This document shows, piece by piece, positions 1 to 6,251 of a DNA stretch of 64,000 nucleotides. The DNA lies in assembly GCA_910585035.1 (NCBI GenBank), contig CAJUEF010000007.1, positions 1-64,000 of the forward strand, written 5' to 3'. The notes under the pieces were generated by a model. It had not been told where the DNA came from and searched no databases. It worked only from the letters and a program-made list of their open reading frames with translations. A program made the translations under genes and the position numbers. Source of the DNA: an uncultured Christensenellaceae bacterium. GTDB lineage: Bacteria > Bacillota > Clostridia > Christensenellales > MGBC116941. Numbering within the stretch: the stretch's first letter is position 1; every line of letters starts with the position of its first letter.

Positions 1-524
1 ATTCTGTTATATGATATTGTAAAATAAATATTTAAAATTACACATATATTTAAACACACAACTATATTTAATACGTTTAATATTAATTCGGCAAGCTCAA
101 TTAAGCTTGCTTTATTTCCTCCAAAAATTATGTATACAGTAACAATGCTGAAAAGTATAGCTGAACCTAAAATAACTGTATTTTTCAATCCTTCCTTTTG
201 ATTAAAAAGCAAATATTTATCCTTTTTAATATACCTGTGTATTACCATACTTCTATACTTTTTTGCAGCAATATGTGCTCCTAAAGATAAAAATAAAATT
301 GATATTAAAAACATTGAGTAATATGCCAATTTTATTGTAATATTTACATGTAAAAAATCCATACTGTTTTTATCATTAAACAAAAACAGTGTTTTAACAA
401 AATAGTCTACATTCCAAACGTTATAAACAGAATTATATTCCAGGTAAAATATAGCGTTACTTCCGGCCAAAAATATAGACATAAATATAATAAATATAAA
501 AATATATCTATTTAATCTTTTCAT
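1..524 (-). CDS. ABC-2-like membrane permease subunit, partial
   Basis: The frame starts with ATG at 524 and is still open at the window edge, so about 174 N-terminal residues are seen and the C-terminus is missing. The start codon overlaps the stop of the upstream gene in an ATGA junction, which means translational coupling. Residues 7-27 form a membrane segment. Two more hydrophobic segments lie around residues 65-85 and 118-140, and another begins near 150. A basic stretch around residues 88-112 lies between two of them, as in the coupling region of ABC permeases. No ATPase is visible; it would be expected to the left. I recognise only the general class (ABC export or immunity permease), not a named family. 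Confidence 0.6.
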   Translation of the reverse strand, partial: MKRLNRYIFIFIIFMSIFLAGSNAIFYLEYNSVYNVWNVDYFVKTLFLFNDKNSMDFLHVNITIKLAYYSMFLISILFLSLGAHIAAKKYRSMVIHRYIKKDKYLLFNQKEGLKNTVILGSAILFSIVTVYIIFGGNKASLIELAELILNVLNIVVCLNICVILNIYFTISYNR

Positions 525-1111
525 ATTACAATATCTGATTTTAAAGTTTTAAAAATTAAAAACAATAATAATCCTACTCCTATAAAATAGCCTATTAAAG
601 GTTGTATCCCCACTGTATCCCTGCATGGAAAAAATATAAACGGCACATCTCTTGTTTCGTATATTAATGAAAGGATTTGTGAAAATCCTAAAACACAAAA
701 GTAAAAAGCATAGCTTACTATTTTCCCATACAATATTTTAACCACAATAATCAATAAAGACAAAACAAATAAATTTAATATGCTAAAGCTATAGAATCTA
801 ATTATAACAAAAGGATTAACGATGTTTTTATAAAAAAGAGAAAATATATAAAAAACAATTGTTACCATTGTTATAAAACAATATATAAAGTAAGCTTGTT
901 TATTTAAAACGTATTTATATATTGATAATTTTGAAGAAAACCTTGTATATTGAAAAATTCCAAAGCTCACATACCATTTATATGTTAATATAAAATAACA
1001 AACATAAATTACAGGCACAGTATATCCTGCATTTAAAAATAGAGGTTCTGATGCACTGGTAATGCAATGGAAAAACAATATAGCTGCGCATAATAAATAA
1101 TTTATTATCAT
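521..1111 (-). CDS. ABC-2-like membrane protein, middle gene of exporter-like operon
   Basis: This 196-residue protein is almost entirely hydrophobic, with about six predicted membrane spans and a Lys/Tyr-rich cytoplasmic loop around residues 45-70. It overlaps the genes on both sides by 4 bases, so the three membrane proteins are translated as one operon. The composition, the neighbouring permease-like genes and the small exported protein upstream suggest a subunit of an ABC-type efflux or self-protection transporter, as found with secreted peptides in Firmicutes. That role is inferred from context; no catalytic motif is present. The region is very AT-rich, more so than the housekeeping genes to the right, which fits accessory DNA. 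Confidence 0.6.
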   Translation of the reverse strand: MIINYLLCAAILFFHCITSASEPLFLNAGYTVPVIYVCYFILTYKWYVSFGIFQYTRFSSKLSIYKYVLNKQAYFIYCFITMVTIVFYIFSLFYKNIVNPFVIIRFYSFSILNLFVLSLLIIVVKILYGKIVSYAFYFCVLGFSQILSLIYETRDVPFIFFPCRDTVGIQPLIGYFIGVGLLLFLIFKTLKSDIVI

Positions 1112-1959
1112 GTTCTCTCCTTACTTTTCAGCACAAATATACACATAATTATAGATATAATTAATGGGAATAATAAAGGAACACAAGCTTCAGCAGCAGT
1201 AGTGTTAAAGTAACCGTTTATCGAAACCGTAAACGCCGGCGCCAGCTTTTCACCAATTATTCTTATTCCCGGAGCATAAAACAAAAAATTTCCTCCAATA
1301 AAATAAACAACAGGAACTACAATGGGCAAATATATTTTTTTCGTTATCAGCGCAACACTGCACGAAAAAAGATTATACACAAAGCTGAAAGCAAAAACCT
1401 GAACTAATCCCACAAGACAATAATATAGCGGTAAATTTTTATTGCCAAACCCTTTTCCAAACAAAAAATCCAATGCTTCATGAATATTGTCCGATTGCAT
1501 TTTTAAAAAAGGAATTCCCATAATACAATATATTAAATAAGCTAAATATAAAGCAAGCGCCGTTATTGCCGCATTTGCCAGCATAGCGGACAATACTACC
1601 CTTATTCTTTTCTTTCCTCTGGTAAACTTATAAATAAAAACCCCATTTTTTTCTTTTATAAAAACTACTACTGTAACACAACATAAAACAGGTAATAAAA
1701 AATTAAATATCATAGACGGCAATTCAGCATACAAGTCGTAATCCACTAAATTTGATATGGTTCTTTTTCTAAATTCTGCTTTTTCTTCTTTGCTCATTCC
1801 TAACGTTTCTTCATGATAGTACTTTTCAAACTGAGAAGGAATAACTTGATATATTCCGCTTTCAACAAACATTTCAATAAATAATCCTAATAATAGAATT
1901 AAAAACACAAACATAATATACTTATTAAACAGCCTGTATTTTGTCATAATATTAAACAT
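1108..1959 (-). CDS. ABC-2-like permease, first membrane gene of the operon
   Basis: The product has 283 residues. An N-terminal span (about 15-35) is followed by an extracytoplasmic loop rich in Glu and Lys (about 36-80), then five or so further spans. After the second span comes a basic loop (about residues 103-120) that resembles the coupling helix of ABC-2 permeases, which touches the ATPase. A good SD precedes ATG 1959. The gene lies 62 bases after a small exported protein and overlaps the next membrane gene by 4 bases. DUF2705-type permeases are known beside such exported proteins in Bacilli, so this could belong there. I cannot confirm the family by eye. Confidence 0.6.
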   Translation of the reverse strand: MFNIMTKYRLFNKYIMFVFLILLLGLFIEMFVESGIYQVIPSQFEKYYHEETLGMSKEEKAEFRKRTISNLVDYDLYAELPSMIFNFLLPVLCCVTVVVFIKEKNGVFIYKFTRGKKRIRVVLSAMLANAAITALALYLAYLIYCIMGIPFLKMQSDNIHEALDFLFGKGFGNKNLPLYYCLVGLVQVFAFSFVYNLFSCSVALITKKIYLPIVVPVVYFIGGNFLFYAPGIRIIGEKLAPAFTVSINGYFNTTAAEACVPLLFPLIISIIMCIFVLKSKERT

Positions 1960-2021
1960 TTTTAGCCTCCAAGTGACATTTAAAATAAGTATAAGCGGCT
2001 ATAGCCGCTTATACTTATCGT

Positions 2022-2435
2022 TTACAATCCTCTGTCAGCTGACCAATTTCCCCAAACTTTAGTTCCGCCATCCCAAAAGTTTTGTCTAACCCCATATAAA
2101 TGCACTTTATTTCCAGGCATTCCGTTATTATTTTTACTATATCTGTAAGTAACAGGTACGGTTTGATGTCCAAGCTTAGTAGAGCCTCTCCTTAACTCCG
2201 TTTTCAGTTTCATAGTTTTGCTTCCTGCACTATTTCCTTGAAAGAAGACAGAATATCGTCCGTTATATGTAGCTCCATTGTGAGACTTAGTCATATCCCA
2301 TGTTGTAAATCCTTGTTTGCCGCTAATAAAGTTACTAAAATTATAAGTTGGAGAAGCTAGAGCTGAATTAACAACTATTGAAATCATAGAAAATGCCATT
2401 AAACCTACCATCAACAATCTTTTTTTGTTTTTCAT
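2022..2435 (-). CDS. Small exported DUF2712-like protein
   Basis: The start at 2435 is chosen because a GGAGGG ribosome binding site ends 7 bases upstream; a longer frame beginning at 2450 would place its ATG inside that site. The 137-residue product has a clear signal peptide (basic MKNKKR start, hydrophobic residues 7-24, cleavage after the Ala-Leu-Ala near 27). The mature part of about 110 residues is rich in Gly, Asn, Lys and Trp and has no cysteines. Its pattern (Ser/Gly-Lys-Thr strands, a Gly-Asn-Lys-Val-x-Leu segment, a C-terminal Trp-Gly-Asn-Trp-Ser) resembles the DUF2712 family of secreted Firmicute proteins. It heads the membrane-protein operon and could be a secreted bacteriocin-like or surface protein whose export or immunity depends on those permeases. 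Confidence 0.6.
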   Translation of the reverse strand: MKNKKRLLMVGLMAFSMISIVVNSALASPTYNFSNFISGKQGFTTWDMTKSHNGATYNGRYSVFFQGNSAGSKTMKLKTELRRGSTKLGHQTVPVTYRYSKNNNGMPGNKVHLYGVRQNFWDGGTKVWGNWSADRGL

Positions 2436-2793
2436 TTTAATTCCCTCCATAATTCATAAATTCTTATTCTCCATTTTCACAACAAACTTAATGTTATTAT
2501 CATTCCAACAAAAACATTACCACTTTTTCCCTATCTTTTAATTTAATTTCCTTGGACAAAGAATATCATAGAAAAACGCAAAGAAACAAAATTTTTCACA
2601 AGTGGTCATAATTTAACAATAAAAAGGATTTTTATATATTAATTAAATAATTTTTTATTAAATTAGATAATTTCGACATTTTTAAAAATGTCCTCATGGC
2701 AATAAAAAAATACCATTTATACAAATGGTATTTATAAAATATTATATTGCGTAATATAAAATCATATCTAAATGTTATGTAATGCTAAATAAG
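2436..2793. other. Intergenic region with palindrome and terminator
   Basis: This very AT-rich stretch of about 360 bases has no open frame with an SD. It should hold the promoter of the exported-protein operon, but I see no near-consensus pair. A perfect 18-bp palindrome lies at 2675-2692 and a terminator hairpin at 2708-2733. Confidence 0.5.
2708..2733 (-). terminator. Intrinsic terminator after the XRE gene
   Basis: An 11-bp perfect stem (AAATACCATTT and its complement) closes a 4-base loop, with T-rich DNA following on the minus strand. It lies 60 bases after the stop of the XRE regulator gene. Confidence 0.7.
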
Positions 2794-3297
2794 TTATTTT
2801 TGGTCTTTTGGCCAATTTATTTTCCATTCAAAATAATCTTCTTTGGTAATGCTTCCTGACTTAAGCTCTTCCTTTTTGAGAAGCCATTCTTTCATAACGC
2901 TATTTAAGTTTTCATTGTTAAACCAAAGCCCTATCATTGGATATTCCGGCAATTTATTAGCATCTTTATATCCATCTAAGGTGTCTTTGTTTTTCATTAC
3001 ATCGGATTTATCCATTTTAAAGAGCTTAATATTTCCCGGAAGCACTTCTTCAAGCCAAAAAAGCATTTCTATTATTTCATAATGTTCTTCATCAAAAGAA
3101 TTATAGAGCGCCGCTGAATTAACATTTAAAGCTTTAGCTATTTCTTTTAGAAAATCTTTTTTAGGCACTCTGTAATTTGTTTCATACTGTGCAATCCGGT
3201 TATCCCCATTTTCTCCAAGACCAAGCAATTTGCTTAATTCTTTTTGTGTTAATTTTCTAAATGTGCGTATTCGTTTAATTTTTTCTCCTATTTGCAT
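2794..3297 (-). CDS. XRE-family HTH transcriptional regulator
   Basis: Start 3297 (MQIGEKIKRIR) follows an AGAAAGG-like SD; an ATG at 3351 would add 18 residues that do not belong to the HTH fold. Residues 1-65 form a Cro/C1-type helix-turn-helix (I-G-E-K-I-K-x-I-R, then T-Q-K-E-L-S-K-L-L-G, then R-I-A-Q-Y-E). The remaining 100 residues are acidic/basic mixed with a Trp-rich tail and no recognised domain; they may sense or dimerise. The gene is divergent from the 3709-5082 gene pair. Two perfect palindromes lie between them, one (3337-3349) just before this gene, so autoregulation and control of the divergent pair are likely but inferred. Confidence 0.85.
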   Translation of the reverse strand: MQIGEKIKRIRTFRKLTQKELSKLLGLGENGDNRIAQYETNYRVPKKDFLKEIAKALNVNSAALYNSFDEEHYEIIEMLFWLEEVLPGNIKLFKMDKSDVMKNKDTLDGYKDANKLPEYPMIGLWFNNENLNSVMKEWLLKKEELKSGSITKEDYFEWKINWPKDQK

Positions 3298-3336
3298 TTT
3301 TTTCGCCTTTCTAATATGTTTATATTTAAATGATGC

Positions 3337-3349
3337 GTCGAAAATCGAC
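3337..3349. promoter_or_regulatory. Candidate operator palindrome GTCGA-AAA-TCGAC
   Basis: A perfect 5-3-5 inverted repeat sits about 40 bases upstream of the XRE start codon, in DNA that otherwise has almost no G or C. The position fits an autoregulatory operator for this regulator. Confidence 0.45.
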
Positions 3350-3407
3350 AAAAGTAAATATATAAGTATACTTTAATTTGTGCAAGTTTTGTCAAAAAAA
3401 GTATATA

Positions 3408-3436
3408 TTGACAGTATTATACATAGGTGTTATAAT
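3408..3436 (+). promoter_or_regulatory. Consensus sigma-A promoter
   Basis: TTGACA (3408-3413), a 17-base spacer and TATAAT (3431-3436) match the vegetative consensus exactly. Transcription would start near 3443 and read through a leader of about 265 bases into the two-gene cassette. Confidence 0.85.
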
Positions 3437-3438
3437 TC

Positions 3439-3458
3439 CATTAACAAATTTGTTAATG
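3439..3458. promoter_or_regulatory. 20-bp perfect palindrome at the transcription start
   Basis: CATTAACAAA is followed immediately by its exact reverse complement. It begins 3 bases after the -10 box and covers the predicted start site, a classic position for a repressor operator. The XRE protein encoded at 2794-3297 is the obvious candidate ligand. Confidence 0.6.
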
Positions 3459-3708
3459 AACCTTTACAATTGAATGAGCTTCCTGTCTGATCAATAAATA
3501 TATTTACGCCATGACACTAAAAAAAAGCGAGCGAAATATTAATAAAAAAATTCTTAAAATAAGGCCGAATAAATTTTTATTTACGGCAAAACAAAAAACA
3601 AGAAATATTAACAAAATCATAAAATCAGATTAGGGTGAAAAGCCGCTAACTCATATTTTCTTTAAAGAGAAATACTTATATGTGGTAAATTATAAAGGGG
3701 GAAAAAAT

Positions 3709-4509
3709 ATGATCGATTTGCATAAAGCATTTGAAGACGCCAAAGCGTGGGAACTTGAGCGTCATGCAATGCGTGATGCCACAGGAGATGAAGAGTGGAG
3801 AGAAGCCAAAACTAAATTTGAAAAAGATAAAACTGATATTTTAATGGATTATGACCAAAATAAAAACCCTGAATTTGTAACCACTGAAAAAGAAACTCAG
3901 CTGCGCTTTGTAATGCAGGTTGTCCAACAGCAAGCAACAAATACCTTTGTAAATCTTGGACAGGATTTTACAAAAGACCCTGAACTATGGATTCAGTTTT
4001 TTGCCAGATATCCGCTATTATTTAACTTCAGGGAAAGAGAAGGAAAACATTTTGAAAAAAAAGACTTTTCTCTCAGCGCAAACGCAGAACTAATTGAAGA
4101 ATGTCTTGGCGCCAACACCCCGAAAAATATTGCAGATTCTTTTATACACGCTCTCCAAAAATCCTCCGGAAAGGTTCTTGAAATCAGCAGTGAAAATGAA
4201 CATCTACAATATTTAACGGTTATACGTACTTATGATAAAGCAAGCACCTTAACTATTTATCGCGCCGAGCTAAAGCTTGAGGTCTCAAAAGTAAAAACTG
4301 TGTGTGCAGGAACTCAAAAACAAAATTTAGTTATTGATTACGACAGAACTGTTTTTGAAATAAACGATATACTTGCTTATGCTCTTTATCCTTCTCTTAT
4401 GGAAACAGCCAAATCTGAGCTTGTGGCAAGACTTACTGAATTTTTCCTGCAAATGGCCAGAGAGCAGTTTAAAAAATTCGACGACTGGCTCAAAAATCCG
4501 GTAAAATAA
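3709..4509 (+). CDS. Unrecognised 266-residue cytoplasmic protein
   Basis: Start ATG 3709 has an AAAGGGGG SD 7 bases upstream; a GTG at 3682 lacks one. No signal peptide or membrane span is present. The first 60 residues are highly charged and probably helical (E-D-A-K-A-W-E-L-E-R). The middle (about 60-125) is mixed helical with aromatic residues. Residues 150-215 look like beta strands with alternating hydrophobics, and the last 50 are amphipathic helix. I do not recognise the family. The gene is first in a two-gene unit behind a strong promoter and palindrome, 24 bases before the next gene, so the two products probably act together. The function is unknown; a chaperone or antidote for the second protein is one possibility. 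Confidence 0.7.
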   Translation: MIDLHKAFEDAKAWELERHAMRDATGDEEWREAKTKFEKDKTDILMDYDQNKNPEFVTTEKETQLRFVMQVVQQQATNTFVNLGQDFTKDPELWIQFFARYPLLFNFREREGKHFEKKDFSLSANAELIEECLGANTPKNIADSFIHALQKSSGKVLEISSENEHLQYLTVIRTYDKASTLTIYRAELKLEVSKVKTVCAGTQKQNLVIDYDRTVFEINDILAYALYPSLMETAKSELVARLTEFFLQMAREQFKKFDDWLKNPVK

Positions 4510-4533
4510 TTTTCTAAAGGAGTAAGCAACCTA

Positions 4534-5082
4534 ATGTTTTTTAGAAAAGTTAATAAAGGTCAGCCTTGTAATCCCCTTAATATTCCTGATTTGTTTGCAT
4601 CTATGCAAGCCTTTGAAGAACAAATGAATTTTGCAGCAATAACAGGTATATACGGTACAAATGTGCCAACAATTTGTGCCGGCAGCGATATAACCGCCGG
4701 AAAATCTTATGTGATGCTTGCTGAAACTCCGGGCACATATCCTGTTTATTCTATAATAGGTCCAAACGAGTACTGTTATATGTCTCCGCACCTCACCTCA
4801 TGCGCAGCGGTAATATTTTTCTGCGATGAATGTGTGTACGCATATCACGCTTCCGGAGGCTTTATTGACCAGAGTATAGTAGAACCTGTTATACAAAATA
4901 ATGACTTTGAATATGTCATTTATGCCACCCCAACAATCACTTTGACGCCGGGGAACGACTATCAAAAATCGGTGGACTACCTCACTGGCCACCCTAAAAT
5001 CGGCGCAAATAAAGTTGGAATGATAGATGGATTTATCAAAAACGTTTTTGCAGACGGTATGGGCAACATTCAGTTCATATAG
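4534..5082 (+). CDS. Unknown 182-residue protein with CNF1/CheD-like Cys-His motif
   Basis: ATG 4534 follows an AAGGAG SD 11 bases upstream. The product has no signal peptide or clear membrane span. The segment around residues 87-107 reads T-S-C-A-A-V, then about ten residues, then Y-x-Y-H-A-S-G-G. The Cys and His are 15 residues apart, the same spacing as the catalytic pair of CNF1 toxins (Cys866/His881). CheD glutamine deamidases and YfiH-type enzymes share this fold with slightly different spacing. The protein could therefore be a glutamine deamidase-like enzyme, possibly an effector. This is motif inference only; structure prediction would be needed. It shares a transcript with the 3709 gene and ends at a strong terminator. 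Confidence 0.65.
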   Translation: MFFRKVNKGQPCNPLNIPDLFASMQAFEEQMNFAAITGIYGTNVPTICAGSDITAGKSYVMLAETPGTYPVYSIIGPNEYCYMSPHLTSCAAVIFFCDECVYAYHASGGFIDQSIVEPVIQNNDFEYVIYATPTITLTPGNDYQKSVDYLTGHPKIGANKVGMIDGFIKNVFADGMGNIQFI

Positions 5083-5097
5083 TCTGCCATTATTAAA

Positions 5098-5138
5098 ACT
5101 CCCTTACGGACGCCTTTCCCGTGAGGGAGTTTTTTTTA
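5098..5138 (+). terminator. Strong intrinsic terminator between converging genes
   Basis: A 13-bp stem (AACTCCCTTACGG paired with CCGTGAGGGAGTT, one G-T pair) is followed by eight T residues on the plus strand. It ends the two-gene cassette. Confidence 0.9.
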
Positions 5139-5960
5139 AAGCATATTTAAAAGCTCGTCTCTTTCTTCCTTATCCGGCATTATACCGGAAAAAATCTCAA
5201 AGGCATAAAACGCCTGACATATAAGCATATCCAGCCCATTACAGCACTTAATATTATTTTTTTCCGCTTCTTTTAGCAGCCTTGTCTTTCTTGGTTCATA
5301 AATAATATCGTATACAAAAGAATTTTTTTTGAGCAGATTTATAAAAGATAAATCCTCAAAGTCTTTTCCTTTCATACCTATGCTTGTGCAGTTAATCAGC
5401 AAATCACAATCTTGCATATATTCATCCATCTTAGACAGATCATCTGTTTTTATTGCCCCTCCCACTATATCTGCGAGTTCCTTTGCTTTTAAAAGAGTTC
5501 TGTTTAATATAGTAAGAGAGTTTACCTTTGCCCTTGCTATCTCATAGCATATACTTTTTGCCGCTCCTCCCGCTCCAATTACAACCACATTTTTACCAGT
5601 TATATCAAACCCCCGGTAGTTAAGAGATAAAAGCAATCCCTTGCCGTCGGTAGTATAGCCGGTGCCTGTTGTAAGATCAAGAGTATTTACAGTTTTAAGC
5701 AGCTCTGAAAGAGAGTCCAGCCTGCGGGACAGCGTTGCCGCCTTTTCCTTTAAAGGCATTGTTACGTTTACGCCTTTTAAATTCATTCCCTTTGCAAATT
5801 CTTTTAAAAACTGCTCTATGTTTTCCTCGTTGAGCTCTATTGCAATATAAGTTCCGTCAATATTATATTTTTTAAAAAGGTAATTATATATATCCGGTGA
5901 CTTGCTGTGACTTACAGGATTTCCAATTACTGCAAAAATTTTTTTTTGCAACTTTTTCAC
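5136..5960 (-). CDS. aroE: Shikimate dehydrogenase
   Basis: This enzyme reduces 3-dehydroshikimate to shikimate with NADPH in aromatic amino-acid biosynthesis. The N-terminus carries the substrate-binding G-N-P-V-x-H-S-K-S-P motif, then N-V-T-M-P-L-K with the catalytic Lys. A glycine-rich nucleotide loop (G-A-G-G-A-A-K-S) lies near residue 130 and N-C-T-S-I-G-M near 190. The length of about 274 residues is normal. The start is uncertain: GTG 5960 lies too close to the AGGAG, while TTG 5951 is spaced well from AGGTG, so 5951 may be the real one. No other shikimate-pathway gene is adjacent. The gene stands alone, converging on the cassette to its left. Confidence 0.95.
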   Translation of the reverse strand: MKKLQKKIFAVIGNPVSHSKSPDIYNYLFKKYNIDGTYIAIELNEENIEQFLKEFAKGMNLKGVNVTMPLKEKAATLSRRLDSLSELLKTVNTLDLTTGTGYTTDGKGLLLSLNYRGFDITGKNVVVIGAGGAAKSICYEIARAKVNSLTILNRTLLKAKELADIVGGAIKTDDLSKMDEYMQDCDLLINCTSIGMKGKDFEDLSFINLLKKNSFVYDIIYEPRKTRLLKEAEKNNIKCCNGLDMLICQAFYAFEIFSGIMPDKEERDELLNML

Positions 5961-6037
5961 CTCTCCTTTTTCCTTTGCTTACTTACATATTGTAATAAAT
6001 TCTCTGAAAAAAATAAAGAAAATACTTAATTCGCCTC

Positions 6038-6066
6038 TTGACTAATTTCCGTGTCAGCACTATAAT
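6038..6066 (+). promoter_or_regulatory. Promoter of nrdDG
   Basis: TTGACT, 17 bases, TATAAT. The predicted start is near 6073, inside the candidate NrdR boxes and about 180 bases upstream of nrdD. Confidence 0.8.
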
Positions 6067-6067
6067 G

Positions 6068-6116
6068 ATACTACATTTAGGATATTATAACATTATATAA
6101 ACACTATATATAGCGT
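6068..6116 (+). promoter_or_regulatory. Candidate pair of NrdR boxes
   Basis: ACACTATATATAGCGT at 6101-6116 fits the NrdR-box consensus closely. A weaker match (11 of 16 positions) lies at 6068-6083, 33 bases away, about three helical turns. NrdR is the general repressor of ribonucleotide reductase genes, and tandem boxes overlapping the promoter are its usual arrangement. Confidence 0.7.
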
Positions 6117-6251
6117 TTATTGTTTTTTCAAATGTTTATGTACTTGCGGTAAAATTTCGTTATTTATTTGTTTTAAATCATATAACAAAAAACTAAAAAG
6201 CAAAAATAATTTGCTTCTCGTGAAAAATTATTTAAAAGGAGAAACTTATTT

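Noticed and set aside
2022..2435. Lactococcin 972-type bacteriocin
   Set aside because: The length and the signal peptide fit, but the C-terminal pattern agrees better with DUF2712 proteins.
4531..4992. Minus-strand frames over the CNF1-like gene
   Set aside because: They lack SD sequences and lie opposite a gene with an SD, promoter and terminator.
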